A DNA stretch of 64,000 nt from Paraspadella gotoi. Taxonomy: Eukaryota > Chaetognatha. Both the position numbers and the translations under genes were made by a program. Shown here in pieces: positions 12,099 to 26,441 of this stretch (positions within the stretch are counted from its first letter, which is position 1; each line of letters begins with the position of its first letter). The stretch lies in NCBI GenBank assembly GCA_051294375.1, contig CM119265.1, positions 17,922,484 through 17,986,483 of the forward strand, written 5' to 3'. Under the pieces are notes generated by a model, which saw nothing but the letters and a program-made list of their open reading frames with translations, did not search any database and was not told where the DNA came from.

Positions 12099-12531
12099 CA
12101 CGTGATAAGAACGAGATCGCGCGATCGCGAACAAGATCACGGAATTGGTCACGTGATCAGGAACGGGAACGCGCGGGATTGGCTCGAACACGCGCTAGAT
12201 CAGTGAAACAGGAATCTTATATCAAAACTTGATCACATGATCGCAATGATAACGAGAAGGTTATTTTATTGCGATGAAGATCGTCGGATAGACGTCGATT
12301 GTCGGAATGTCCTTGCGGGAAAAAAGAGCGTTCGAATTCAAAGTTTATTTTTCGAGTTTTTATGGGAAGAAATAAGATTCAAATTCAAAATAAAATAATG
12401 TTTTATTTGGTTTTTTTTTCCATAAGTGTAAATCATGCATTCCGTTTTTTCATTTAAATTTTACAAGAATTGAAAATAATATCAAACAAGATATAACAGG
12501 ATCAACTCTCGATACGAAGCGAGGTCACGTG
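12099..12531. promoter_or_regulatory. CACGTG E-box cluster, copy B
   Basis: CACGTG at 12099-12104, 12150-12155 and 12526-12531, with CACATG at 12234-12239. Order and spacing match copy A. GATCGCGCGATC palindromes lie between the first two boxes. Confidence 0.4.
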
Positions 12532-12751
12532 ATTCTGAACTCGGCTCGGCGTTGAATAACGTCTGCCAAGAAAGAATTTCGACGTGAAGAGTCTGCGAGT
12601 GAGAGTGAAATTTCGTGGCCCGTGAGACATTTGATGGAGATAACGCTGCGTGAGACATTTGGTGAGAATATACTTGAAGACGTTGATGGGAAGTGACTGC
12701 GAGTGAAAAGTTTGACGTGGACGGTGAAACGTTGATAATGAGTGGGCAGAG

Positions 12752-12752
12752 A

Positions 12753-12802
<50 letters not shown>

Positions 12803-12966
12803 AGAGTTAAAAATATCATTTTACTTTTTATTTTCGTTTGGACCGATCTTTACTGTATCGGAACTCGACTATGAGTCGATGAAAAGAGAAAAGATGGAGA
12901 ACAAATCGTCGGTGAATGAAGATCGAGAGAGAGAGAGAAAGAGAGAAAGAAGAGAGGAGAGAAGAG

Positions 12967-13042
<76 letters not shown>
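12752..13042. repeat. paired GA arrays (copy B; also 4866-5165 in A and 20154-20452 in C)
   Basis: Two GA-rich arrays separated by about 115 bp of conserved unique sequence, present in all three copies with different lengths and interruptions. Confidence 0.9.
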
Positions 13043-13045
<3 letters not shown>

Positions 13046-15069
13046 CTCTTTTCATTTCCGCGCGAACAATTAACCCTTTGAAGTTTTCGAGCGAAGAAAA
13101 GAGATACTTTCGCCGAAAAAACACTGAGAAATCCGTAGGCGATACGAGCTCTGCGCTTTTTTTTTTTGGGGGGGGGTTGGAGAGGAGGTGGGTGTTATCT
13201 CAGAGGAAAAAGAGCCATTTTGTAGCGGGGGAAAGAGTAAGTCGTTAAATAATATTTATTTAGTAAATAATGACCTCGTCTCGTGTAATGTAATTTTTCG
13301 ATAGTAGACATATGAGACGACTTGTAACAAAAGATTTTTAGGTAATGCTAATACTAAAATTTTAAATTTTAGACCTTTTTTTAAAAAAATGTTTCTTCGT
13401 TTCTAAACGTTAATTAACAAAAGATCAATTTTTATTTTCAAGAATTACAAGACGTAGGAAAAATATGGTCAAATTCACGAAATACTTTGCTTTCTTCGCT
13501 TGCGGATGAATTTGTAAAACAAAGTAGGTTTTTGTCATTCTTGGTTTTTAAATTTATTTATTTTTTGAATATTTGAAAAATGGTTATTTAAATTTTCGGC
13601 GGAGGCGGAAACCCGGGCAAAAAAAAAAATCGTTTTTTTCTATGCGGGAAACAAGGATGGAATATTACCCGCGAAAATCGATTTGTAAAAAAAAAATAAG
13701 AAAAAGAAAAATCGATGAGTTCTTTCAAAAGAAACGATAACAAGTCTTCTGCCTGAGCAGTTGGTATTGACTTATTTAATGCCGATTCGTTCTGTCATTG
13801 AGTCATTATCTGCTTTATTATTTCTCCTTTTCTCTCTTCCCATTTCTTTTGTAAACACCATAACGTAAACACGTTATCAACTCGGAGATATTAATTACAA
13901 AGGAACTCTCGCTAATTTCCCGTCCCTTTGGGCAGAAAACGAACCCACGTGAAATCCGAAACTGGTGGGAATCGGTAGTCCAGGTTTAGAGCCGGAAATT
14001 ATCGGCGAATCGTCGTCCGAGATCTAAAGAGGGGAAGATTGCCGATTCGGCCACCGGCACCTCTGAGGGGATGATTGATCGTCTGCCGGGAAGATGAGCT
14101 CAATTTGGCTAATGCGACGCTTAAATCGACGTACAGGTATTTTCTTTATTCTTTATGTCTTGAACCATTGTATTTGAACCTTTCTTTTGCCTTGTGTTTA
14201 TAATTAATTGAAGTTAATTTTTTTCAACAACGTTGTTTTCGCTGATGAAGTCTCGCAAAAAGAACCGAAACATGCTCCGTTTTTTATGCTAAAATATTGA
14301 CGAAAATTGTTTTTTGATGCAACAACGATTTAAAAAAAAAATTTTAATATATTTTTATTATAATACAGACATGATTAGACTCTAATGCCGAGTCTTCATC
14401 AGCGCGATAATACCGAACTATGCTAAAATACCAATGCTATGCTACTATGCTAAAGTACCAATTTCATAAAAACTTTTCCGTCGCGGTAATTATCAATTCA
14501 AAACTTTTCCTAAATTACTATAATCTAGAAATTTAAATCTTTATTTGACATTGTCTAACTGCATTTAAAATGTTCCCGTCGGCGACGACTTTCTCCGGAT
14601 TTACCGTTTTGTTTCTATTCACAACCGACAAAGGAGAATCCTCCGAGGGATGCTCTTTTTTTTTTTATCATTTTCGGAAAATTGTCTTGAGATTCATAGA
14701 AAATAAAAATAAAAATCCAATCGAAATTTTTTAGGAAAAATATCGAATTTTTTTCGTTCCCGTTTGAGAATACGAAACGAGGAAAGGTTCGTTCCTCGAT
14801 TTAAATTTAATTTCTTTTAAATTTTTCTTTTTAGTTCTTTCGCTTTGGTTTAATTTTAATACTTTTTTCTTTTTTTTTTTAAATTTTACTTTGTGAGAGT
14901 ATTTATTTACGAAGTTACGGAGGCTCTTCGATAGAAATTAATAGTAACCACTACCTTTGTAAATAGTAAATTTTTTTTTAGCCAAAGATAACCTTTTTTA
15001 GACATCTAGCTTTAAAAATAAAAAGAAGTCGGTCAAAGAAAAAGTTTTTAAAAGGATTCCGAACTCATC

Positions 15070-15249
15070 AGCAGGAACATCAAAGAAACTCACCATCGCT
15101 TTCATCGCCTCCTCCTCTTCCTCCTCCTCCTCCTCCTCCACCTCTCCCTCTTCTCGCCCGGACCCCGTCCCATCTTCATTTACCCCTTGCTCCATATTCA
15201 CCCGCTCCTCCTTCTCTTCCTCCTCTTCCTCATCCTCAAACAACAACAT
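15070..15249 (-). CDS. possible acidic exon in the 7.8 kb unit
   Basis: On the minus strand an open frame starts at ATG 15249 (MLLFEDEEEEEEKEERV), runs through a Glu-rich stretch and ends in EEAMKAM directly followed by GTGAGT, a perfect splice donor. This is the best exon-like object in the repeated unit. The equivalent stretches in copies A (about 7250-7460) and C (about 22490-22646) carry indels that break the frame. Because those indels look like sequencing noise they do not prove decay. The Glu run is partly a (CTC)n microsatellite, so low-complexity chance coding is the main alternative. No partner exon was identified. Confidence 0.25.
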
Positions 15250-15424
15250 TCATCCCCTTCGTCTCGACCACCCAGTTGCGATATTAATTTTTTTTTTGGC
15301 GAGGCTTAAAAAAAAGAAGAAAGGAATATAAATTTTTTAAGTAAATAAACTTAATCTTTTTCTTTCTTTCGAAGAAACGCTCTCTCCTTACTCACTACAC
15401 TCTCTTTCTGTTTACTATTTTTTG

Positions 15425-15556
15425 GTCTCTCTCTCTCTTTCTTTCTTTCTTTCTTCTTTCTTTCTTTTCTTTCTTTCTTTCTTTCTTTCTTCTTTCTTTC
15501 TTTCTTTCTTCTTTCTTTCTTTCTTTCTTTTTCTCTCTCTCTCTCTCTCTCTCTAC

Positions 15557-15636
<80 letters not shown>

Positions 15637-15640
15637 TTCA
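15425..15640. repeat. mixed CTTT / CT microsatellite tract (copy B)
   Basis: Same locus as 7686-7900. CTTT units are followed by two long CT blocks separated by short atc interruptions. Confidence 0.95.
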
Positions 15641-18140
15641 CCCGAGGGAAAAAGGTTCCCCTTGTATTTAATCTCAAGAGCTACAGGTAGGTCGGGTTAT
15701 ATCAAATCAAATCCACCCCCCCCTTTCCATTTTTTTCGCGCCCCTTAAGCCCCGTCGATTCGGAGTAAATAAGTCGCTGAGGAATTGCTGCGCAGCGGCA
15801 GTAGCCCAGCGTATCTCACGCAGCTCACCACAGCACAGGATGAATAAGCGGTGCCTCCTGCGAGACGGCGTTACGTAGATGGCGTTCGGTGAGCGTCGAT
15901 GATTGAATGCGCTGCGTTAAAAAAAACCAAAAAAACTATATCGTACACACATTGGTACATCCACTTAACTTCTCTTAATCGGAACATTAAACAGAAACAT
16001 TAACACATTACCTAAATGCGAAGTGGCTAACGTGCATATTCACTAATTCAGAATAGACACCTGGTCCCTTTCTTTCTTTCAGTTTTTTTTCAATCGCGTG
16101 AATTTCGTTATTCGAAGTTAGTTACGCATTATTTTTTTTAAAGGTAAAGACCAATTAATTACTCAGCCAATAAACAGCGATGAATCTCTTTACAAAACTC
16201 TTAAGTCACATCTCGCGTCACGATAGCAATAGTAAGTTCAAAATGTTATACATCATAATTTCAAACCTCGCCGTTTTTATTTTTGCTGAAACATTGTCCG
16301 CCCGACGCGTCCGAACTTAAACCAAATAGAAACGGGGATGACAAGCGCGGAATTCGGAAACTCGGGATAATAAAAACAAAACAAAGAAAAAAACGCTCTC
16401 AAAGAAAACACACAATGAGATCTGCCGTATTGGATCCGAGGTGTTCTGTGCCGATAATAAAGGGGCAGGGCCAACCTAATAGGGGGGGGAAGTTTTAGGG
16501 GGGTGACTGGGTGGAGTAGTGTGGGGGGGGCGGTGTTATAGAGAGGAGATGACGATAATTCCTGCGACGGATGAACCCTAGGTTGTTGATTATCACTAAT
16601 GTGTGGTAGAGCAGATTGGTTCGTCCGGTCGTTTAGTTCCACGTCGAACGCCAGATTGGCGGCGTCCCTAACTTGATTTCTCAACGACGCGTGAAAAAAA
16701 TTGAAAGGGGGACCTCACCATCACCTCCATCCCTTCATTTTTCGAGGTTGGAATTCCCTGTCCGAAACAACAAAACGACATTTTGGAATGTTTATTTTAT
16801 TTTTTAAAAGGTTTTTCTTTGAAGCTTACAACGATGACGAATTTTTAAAATCAAGAATTGAAAATAGTTATTAGTATGCTTCGTTCAGCAGAATGAAAAA
16901 AAAAATATTCCGTAATCTTAGATTCAGTAGGGCCAATCGTTGAATCATCGAAAGACGTTTTAAACCGAATGTCACTGATAAGCATTAAATTCACGCGGAG
17001 CTCAGGATAAAGTTTTTTTTCCGCTTTTCCGACAAATTCTGAATATCGCGCAAAGGTAAAATAGTATCAAAGATCGTTCGCTTTATTTCTCGAACACGGA
17101 TGTTTTGAGATTCAGGACCTTCAATAAATGAGGGTTCACCGTCCTACGGTCCCTCTTTCGATCCGGTCAGTCGGGAGATTGACGTTCCGCCTCGGCGGTC
17201 GCACGTCGCTGATTTTACCGTCATCTCTGAAGGCGAGTCGCCCCCAATTTTCTCCCGCATTAAACAACAAGAGTTTATGCCTTTCGTTCCTCGAACGAGT
17301 GAAGGAACAGGGGGGGGGCGTGTTTGGTGGACACGCGAAGGGAGTGAGAGATGGTCGGCGAATGTTGAGCGGAAGTAGTTTGTGAGTAGGATAAAAGATA
17401 AGTTATAATTTGTTATAACTGTGATAACACGGTGGTATAGAAAATATTATAGTAGGACAACGGGGGGACAGTGTGATGCCTGGGTGGTACTCGCGTTCAC
17501 CCAAGCCTATACGCGAGGCCCAAATTTAGGAATTGCGTCACCAATAGTAATATTAAAATTGATAGACGCGCGGAACCTTAGCTTGGCGATCACGTAGGCG
17601 TGAATCTCTCCAGTAAAAACAACGTTTTCCTGCCGGTGGCTCGTGAATTCTTGAACCTCGGCCCGTGAATGGGGTCCACGACCGGTCGCTCGCCCCTCCT
17701 CGATCCTTGGCGCGGCGGTTTGTCGGTGAACCTTCGGCGCTCCGCGTCGTGGCGACTCGACCGCAGGACGTATGAGGCGGTTAATGCGCGCGCCGCCGGC
17801 GCTGAATAGGCCGCGTCAGAGGAACATGGAAAGACATGGAAGACATGGTAGGGAGATGCACCTCGATGAGCAATGTGATGTCCGGGTACAAACTCGGAGT
17901 ATGCACAAGGAGCATTGCCATTCTTTTGCGGCGACAGAAGAGTCGAAAAATCTTTTTTAAAAATAGCGACTTTGAAAAGTTAGGCCGAAAACGGATTTCG
18001 ACCCGGCACAATTCCCCGCGGCGTGTTCGATCGTGAACAACCTGCCGGTGATTTCGCGTTAAACAAGAAGAAAGAGGCGTGACTTCTTCCCCGAAATTGT
18101 TCACCTCCCGAAAATAATCCCCGCGTCATTCCGCCTCTCA

Positions 18141-18428
18141 TTGATGGATGATGACGGGGAGGTCGCGGGATCCAAACCCGACATAGAGAGATCAAAAGAA
18201 AATGTCGGTTTTGTTCGCGACCAGAAGAGCGAATCACCGGCGGAGATCGAGTGCGAGGGGGAAATCTATGAGATTGGGAGGACGATCGTGAATACCATCC
18301 TCTTATCTATTGAGGCGAGAAGCTCTTTGAAGTCGCCACTAAAACCACACCGTTCCTTTTGGTTCAATACCCGGTATTTTTTGGACGCTTCTTTCCAATC
18401 GCCAACTCTTTTCTTTAAAATATTTTAA
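18141..18428 (+). CDS. unidentified 95-codon ORF, copy B
   Basis: Exact duplicate of the ORF at 10300-10587, inside the ~1.3 kb block identical between copies A and B. In copy C (about 25400-25708) the same sequence has several single-base insertions and the frame is lost after about 35 codons. Confidence 0.2.
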   Translation: MMDDDGEVAGSKPDIERSKENVGFVRDQKSESPAEIECEGEIYEIGRTIVNTILLSIEARSSLKSPLKPHRSFWFNTRYFLDASFQSPTLFFKIF

Positions 18429-19024
18429 AATTCATTATACAACGGTATCATTCTAATTCTTAATTACCATATATAAAAAATCACTTTTCAACGTTCTTCG
18501 TGTATGTTGAGAAGTAAAATTATTAGATTTAATCCAGTTTTTTTATTTCCTCTTTCTTTCTATTTCTTCTTTTTCCGATATTTTCTTTTCTTTTCTTTAC
18601 TTTTGACTTTACTCTTCAAATCTAGATAGTTGCAGCTGTTTTTAAGAATCCGAGAAAGATAACGAAAAGAAGAAATAACACCAATGAGATTTAAAAAAAA
18701 AAAAAAACAAAAAAAAAAATAACAATCAACCAAAAAAAGCCGCGCGACGGGATTCGTTAACATCTTTCTCCTTCGTCATCATCGTCATCATCCTTCCGTC
18801 CTTGTTGTCAGTCAACAACTCTAATACGACAGGCCTTCGTAATCGCGCGTCTCTTTACATTCATACGTCTGACGCCATAACTCTCTCGCGTTGTTGATCA
18901 CTCATCTTCGAAAACAGAATATTATATCGCGTGTATCATCGCCGCGTCGTTATTAGATCATCGTCGTTCGTCGGCACTTAAGTCATCGTCGACATCGTCT
19001 GAAGTCGTTCTCGTTCTCGATTGT

Positions 19025-19062
<38 letters not shown>

Positions 19063-19504
19063 CGACGTGAAAACTTTGCCGCAGAAATGGTTGAAGGGTC
19101 ATCCGTTTGGAGGCCGAGTGATGAAATCGCAGGTTCGTAAAAAAACTCATTTTGCCCCTTTGGGCAAAACTACTTTTTAGATGCGTCGAAGCATCTCTCT
19201 TGTAAAAAAAAATGAGTCGGCTGTTCGTCGAATATTCTCTTTTGGGTACAATCAAACCTACTTTTTTAAATACGTCAGGAAATTAGCCTTCACGATGATA
19301 TCCCACGCGTGATGTCGTAAATCAATTTATTTCGTTTCGTGTCTCCGGAAAAGAACGTTATCACTCGGATGACTTGACACAGTCCGTAGTGCCCATCGCC
19401 AATCTTTTTTAAGTGAGAGTTTTAATGAGGCAGGCCAACTTATCTCAGAAATTTCCTAATAAACTTTAATTCCTTCGCTTTTCCCAAGGAACACGAACGA
19501 CGAT

Positions 19505-19940
19505 CACGTGATAAGAAACGAGATCGCGCGATCGCGAACAAGATCACGGAATTGGTCACGTGATCAGGAACGGGAACCGCGGGGATTGGCTCGAACACGC
19601 GCTAGATCAGTGAAACAGGAATCTTATATCAAAACTTGATCACATGATCGCAAATGATAACGAGAAGGTTATTTTATTGCGATGAAGATCGTCGGATAGA
19701 CGTCGATTGTCGGAATGTCCTTGCGGGAAAAAAGAGCGTTCAAAATTCAAAGTTTATTTTTCGAGTTTTTATGGGAAGAAATAGATTCAATTTCAAAATA
19801 AAATAATGTTTATTGGTTTTTTTTTTCCATAAGTGTAAATCATGCATTTTCCCTTTTTTTCATTAAAATTTTACAAGAATTGAAATAATATCAAACAAGA
19901 TATAACAGGATCAACTCTCGATACGAAGCGAGGTCACGTG
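19505..19940. promoter_or_regulatory. CACGTG E-box cluster, copy C
   Basis: CACGTG at 19505-19510, 19557-19562 and 19935-19940, with CACATG at 19641-19646. The cluster is retained although copy C has lost the unit's first 433 bp. Confidence 0.4.
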
Positions 19941-20152
19941 ATTCTGACTCGGCTCGCGTTGAATAACGTCTGCCAAGAAAGAATTTCGACGTGAAGAGTC
20001 TGCGAGTGAGAGTGAAATTTCGTGGCCCGTGAGACATTTGATGGAGATAAGCTGCGTGAGACATTTGGTGAGAATATACTTGAAGACGTTTGATGGGAAG
20101 TGACTGCGAGTGAAAAGTTTGACGTGGACGGTGAGAAACGTTGATAATGAGT

Positions 20153-20216
<64 letters not shown>

Positions 20217-20373
20217 AAAAATATCATTTTACTTTTTATTTTCGTTTGGACCGATCTTTACTGTATCGGAACTCGACTATGAGTCGATGAAAAGAGAAAA
20301 GATGGAGAACAAATCGTCGGTGAATGAAGATCGAGAGAGAGAGAGAAAGAGAGAAAGAAGAGAGAGAACAGAG

Positions 20374-20452
<79 letters not shown>

Positions 20453-22814
20453 CTCTTTTCATTTCCGCGCGAACAATTAACCCTTTGAAGTTTTTCGAGC
20501 GAAGAAAAGAGATACTTTCGCCGAAAAACACTGAGAATCCGTAGGCGATACGAGCTCTGCGCTTTTTTTTTTTGGGGGGGGGTTGGAGAGGAGGTGGGTG
20601 TTATCTCAGAGGAAAAGAGCCATTTTGTAGCGGGGGAAAGAGTAAGTCGTTAAAAATATATACTAAATAATGACCTCGTCTCGTGTAATGTAATTTTTCG
20701 ATAGTAGACATATGAGACGACTTGTAACAAAAGATTTTTAGGTAATGCTAATACTAAAATTTTAAATTTTAGACTTTTTTTAAAAAAATGTTTCTTCGTT
20801 TCTAAACGTTAAATTAACAAAAGATCAATTTTTATTTTCAAGAATTACAAGACGTAGGAAAAATATGGTCAAATCACGAAATACTTTGCTTTCTTCGCTT
20901 GCGGATGAAATTTGTAAAACAAAGTAGGTTTTTGTCATTCTTGGTTTTTAAATTTATTTATTTTTTTGAATATTTGAAAAATGGTTATTTAAATTTTCGG
21001 CGGAGGCGGAAACCCGGGCAAAAAAAAAATCGTTTTTTTCTATGCGGGAAACAAGGATGAATATTACCCGCGAAAATCGATTTGTAAAAAAAAAATAAGA
21101 AAAAGAAAAATCGATGAGTTCTTTCAAAAGAAAACGATAACAAGTCTCTGCCTGAGCATTGGGTATTGACTTATTTAATGCCGATTCGTTCTGTCATTGA
21201 GTCATTATTTGCTTTATTATTTCTCCTTTTCTCTCTTCCCATTTCTTTTGTAAACACCATAACGTAAACACGTTATCAACTCGGAGATATTAATTACAAA
21301 GGAACTCTCGCTAATTTCCCGTCCCTTTGGGCAGAAAACGAACCCACGTGAAATCCGAAACTGGGTGGGAATCGGTAGTCCAGGTTTAGAGCCGGAAATT
21401 ATCGGCGAAGTCGTCGTCCGAGATCTAAAGAGGGGAAGATTGCCGATTCGGCCACCGGCACCTCTGAGGGGATGATTGATCGTCTGCCGGGAAGATGAGC
21501 TCAATTTGGCTAATGCGACGCTTAAATCGACGTACAGGTATTTTCTTTATTCTTTATGTCTTGAACCATTGTATTTGAACCTTTCTTTTGCCTTGTGTTT
21601 ATAATTAATTGAAGTTAATTTTATTTTCAACAACGTTGTTTTCGCTGATGAAGTCTCGCAAAAAGAACCGAAACATGTCCGTTTTTTATGCTAAAATATT
21701 TGACGAAAATTGTTTTTTGATGCAACAACGATTTAAAAAAAAAATTTTAATATATTTTTATTATAATACAGACATGATTAGACTCTTATGCGAGTCTTCA
21801 TCAGCGCGATAATACCGAACTATGCTAAAATACCAATGCTATGCTACTATGCTAAAGTACCAATTTCATAAAAACTTTTCCGTCGCGGTAATTACAATTC
21901 AAAACTTTTCCTAAATTACTATAATCTAGAAATTTAAATCTTTATTTGACATTGTCTAACTGCATTTAAAATGTTCCCGTCGGCGACGACTTTCTCCGGT
22001 TTTACCGTTTTGTTTCTATTCACAACCGACAAAGGAGAATCCTCCGAGGGATGCTCTTTTTTTTTTTATCATTTTCGGAAATTGTCTTGAGATTCATGAA
22101 AATAAAAATAAAAATCCAATCGAAATTTTTTAGGAAAAATATCGAATTTTTTTCGTTCCCGTTGAGAATACGAAACGAGGAAAGGTTCGTTCCTCGATTT
22201 AAATTTAATTTCTTTTAAATTTTTCTTTTTAGTTCTTTCGCTTTGGTTTAATTTTTAATACTTTTTTCTTTTTTTTTTTAAATTTTACTTTTGGAGATTT
22301 ATTTTACGAAGTTACGGAGGCTCTTCGATAGAAAATTAATAGTAACCACTACCTTTGTAAATAGTAAATTTTTTTTTAGCCAAAGATAACCTTTTTAGAC
22401 ATCTAGCTTTAAAAAATAAAAGAAGTCGGGTCAAGAAAAAGTTTTAAAAGGATTCCGAACTCATCAGCAGGAACATCAAAGAAACTCACCATCGCTTTCA
22501 TCGCCTCCTCCTCTTCCTCCTCCTCCTCCTCCTCCACCTCTCCCTCTTCTCGCCCGACCCCGTCCCATCTTCATTTACCCCTTGCTCATATTCACCGCTC
22601 CTCCTTCTCTTCCTCCTCTTCCTCATCCTCAAACAACAACATTCATCCCCTTCGTCTCGCCACCCAGTTGGATATTAATTTTTTTTTTGGCGAGGCTTAA
22701 AAAAAAAGAAGAAAGGAATATAAATTTTTTAAGTAAATAAACTTAATCTTTTTCTTTCTTTCGAAGAAACGCTCTCTCCTTACTCACTACACCTCTTTCT
22801 TTTACTATTTTTTT

Positions 22815-22816
22815 GG

Positions 22817-22858
<42 letters not shown>

Positions 22859-22864
22859 TTTTTT

Positions 22865-22908
<44 letters not shown>

Positions 22909-22941
22909 TTCTTTTCTTTTTTTCTTCTCTCTCTCTCTCTC

Positions 22942-23029
<88 letters not shown>

Positions 23030-23030
23030 T
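22815..23030. repeat. mixed CTTT / CT microsatellite tract (copy C)
   Basis: Same locus in the third copy, with a longer uninterrupted CT block of about 90 bp. Confidence 0.95.
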
Positions 23031-25978
23031 TCACCCGAGGGGAAAAAGGTTCCCCTTGTATTTAATCTCAAGAGCTACAGGTGGTCGGGTTATATCAAAT
23101 CAAATCCACCCCCCCCTTTCCATTTTTTTCGCGCCCCTTAAGCCCCGTCGATTCGGAGTAAATAAGTCGCTGAGGAATTGCTGCGCAGCGGCAGTAGCCC
23201 AGCGTATCTCACCGCAGCTCACCACAGCACAGGATGAATAAGCGGTGCCTCCTCGAGACGGCGTTACGTAGATGGCGTTCGGTGAGCGTCGATGATTGAA
23301 TGCGCTGCGTTAAAAAAAACCAAAAAAACTATATCGTACACACATTGGTACATCCACTTAACTTCTCTTAATCGGAACATTAAACAGAAACATTAACACA
23401 TTACCTAAATGCGAAGTGGCTAACGTGCATATTCACTAATTCAGAATAGACACCTGGTCCCTTTCTTTCTTTCAGTTTTTTTTTCAATCGCGTGGAATTT
23501 CGTTATTCGAAGTTAGTTACGCATTATTTTTTTTAAAGGTAAGACAATTAATTACTCAGCAATAAAGCGATGAATCTCTTTACAAACTCTTAGTCACATC
23601 TGGTACGATAGCAATATGTAAGTTCAAATGTTATACATCATAATTTCAAACCTCGCGTTTTTATTTTTGGCTGAAACATTGTCTCGCCCGACGGTCCGAA
23701 CTAAAACCAATAAAACGGATGACAAGCGCGGAATTCGGAAAACTCGGGATAATAAAAACAAAACAAGAAAAAAACGCTCTCAAAGAAAACACACAATGAG
23801 ATCTGCCGTAATTGGATCCGAGGTGTTCGGCGTAATAAAGGGGCAGGCCAACTAAATAGGGGGGGGAGTTTTAGGGGGGGGGGACGGTATTGGGGGGGGG
23901 GCGTTAAGAGGAGGAGAGACGAAATTCCTGCGACGATGGAATCCCAGGTTTTGAATCACTAATTGGATGGAGAGAGTTTCTCCGGTTTTAGTTCCACTCG
24001 AACGCAGATGTGGGGCGTCCCTAACTGATTTCTCAACGACGGTGAAAAAAAATTGAAAGGGGACCTCACCAGTCACCTCCCATCCCTTCATTTTTCGAGG
24101 TTAATTCCCTGTCCAAACAACAAAACGACATTTTTGGGCATTTTATTTTATTTTTTAAAAGTTTTTTTTGAAGCTTACAACGATGACGATTTTTAAAATC
24201 AAGAATGAAAATAGTTAATTATATGCTCGTTCAGAAATGAAAAAAAAATATTCACGTTAATCTTAGAATTCAGGTAGGGCCAATCGTAATCATCGAAAAC
24301 GGTTTTAAAACCAATGTCACTATAACATTAAATTCACCGGGAGCTCAAATAAATTTTTTTCCGCTTTTCCGAACAAATTCTGAATATCGCGCAAAGTCAA
24401 AATATATCAAAGATCGTTCGCTTTATTTCTCGAACACGATGTTTTGAATTCAGACCTTCAATAAATTGAGGGTTCACCGTCCCTACGTCCCTCTTTCGAT
24501 CCGTCAGTCGGGAAGATTGACGTTCCGCCTGCGGTCGACGTCGCTGATTTTACCGTCATCTCTAACGAGTCGCCCCCCAATTTTCTCCGCATTAACAACA
24601 AAGAGTTTATGCTTTCGTCCTCGAACGAGTGAAGGGAACAGGGGGGGGGGTGTTTGTGAACGAAGGGAGTGAGAGATGGTCGGGAATGTTGAGCGGAAGT
24701 ATTTGTGAGTAGGATAAAAGAACTAACTTATAATTTGTTCATAAACTGTGATAACAGGTGGTATAAAAATATTATAGTAAGGCAACGGGGGGACATGTGT
24801 GATGCCTGGGGTGGTACTCGTTCACCAAGCTATACGCGAGGCAAATTTAGGATTCGTCACAATAGTAATATTAAAATTATAGACGCGCGGGAACCTTAGC
24901 TTGCGATCACGTAGGGCGTGAATCTCTCAGTAAAAAACAACTTTTCCTCGGTGGTCGTGAATTCTTGAACCTCGGCCCGTGAATGGGTCACGACCGTCGC
25001 TCGCCCCTCCTCGATCCTTCGCGCGGTTGTCGGTGAACCTTCGCCCTCTCGATCGTCGACCCCGAGACGACGAGGCGGTTAATGGCGGCGCCGCGGCGCC
25101 GAAGTAGCGGTCAGAGAACATGGAAAACATGGAAGACATGGTAGGGAGATGACCTCGATGAGAATGTTGAATCTCGGTACAAACTCTGATATCATAAAGC
25201 ATTGATTCTTTTCGGCGACAAGAGTCGAAAATCTTTTTTAAAAATAGACTTTTGGAAAAGTAGGCCGAAAACGGATTTCGACCCGGCACAATCGCCCGCC
25301 TGTCATCGTGAACAACCTCTCGTGATTTTCGTAAACAAGAAAGAAAGAGGGCGTGACTTCTTCCCCGAAATTGTTCACTCGAAAATAATCCCCGCGTCAT
25401 TCCGCCTCTCATTGATGGATGATGACGGGGAGGTCGCGGGATCCAAACCCGACATAGGAGATCAAAAAGAAAATGTCGGTTTTGTTCGCGACCAGAAGAG
25501 CGAATCCACCGGACGGAGATCCGAGTGCGAAGGGGGAAATCCTATGAGATTGGGAGAGACGATCGTGAAATACCGATCCTCTTATCTATTGAGCGAGAAG
25601 CTCTTTGAAGTCGCCACTAAAAACACCGTTCCTTTTGGTTCAATCACCCGGTATTTCTTTGGACGACTTCTTTCCAATCGCCCAACTCTTTTCTTTAAAA
25701 TATTTTAAAATTCATTTAATACAACGGGTATCATTCTAATTCTTAATTTCCATATATTAAAAATCACCTTTTTCAAACGTTCTTCGCTGTATGTTAGAAG
25801 TACAAATTTAATTAGATTTAATCAGTTTTTTATTTCCTTCTTTCTTTTCTATTTCTTTCCTTTTTCTCGATATTTTCTTTTCTTTTCTTTACTTTTGACT
25901 TTACTCTTCAAATCTAATAGTTGCAGCTTGTTTTTAAGAATCGAGAAAGATAACGAAAAGAAGAATAACACAATTTGA

Positions 25979-26021
<43 letters not shown>

Positions 26022-26329
26022 ACAATAACAAACAAAAAGCCCGCGCGACGGGATTCGTTAACATCTTTCTCCTTCGTCATCATCGTCATCATCCTTCGTC
26101 GTTGTTGTCAGTCAAAACCTCTAATACCGACAGGCCTTCGTCATCGCGCGTCTCTTTATCATTCATCGTCTGACGCCATAACTCTCTCGCGTTGTTGATC
26201 ACATCATCTTCGAAAACAAGAATATTATTATCGCGTGTATCATCGCCGCGTCTTTATTAGAATCATCGTCGTCGTCGGCATCTTAAGTCATCGTCGACAT
26301 CGTCTGAAGTCGTTCTCGTTCTCGATGTT

Positions 26330-26370
<41 letters not shown>

Positions 26371-26395
26371 CGACGTCGAACTTTGCCGCAGAAAT

Positions 26396-26441
26396 GGTTG
26401 AAGGGTCATCCGTTTGGAGGCCGAGTGATGAAATCCAGGTT
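26396..26441 (+). CDS. possible short first exon, end of the 7.8 kb unit (copy C)
   Basis: ATG followed by MVEGSSVWRPSDEI and a possible donor (caggttcgt). It is present in all three copies (about 11246-11290, 19087-19131 and here) right after the (TCG)n tract. In copies A and B the last codons read ATC GCA G before the donor. Short, no partner exon found, so weakly supported. Confidence 0.15.

Larger units (their letters stand above)
11608..19448. repeat. 7.8 kb tandem unit, copy B
   Basis: Second copy, about 7841 bp including a 25-N gap at 11703-11727. It starts at the acgacgatgtcttacgg boundary and ends at ctcag 19448. It is the least indel-ridden copy over 12000-15300 but is insertion-rich against A and C at about 16400-17900. 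Its last ~1.3 kb matches copy A exactly. Confidence 0.9.
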
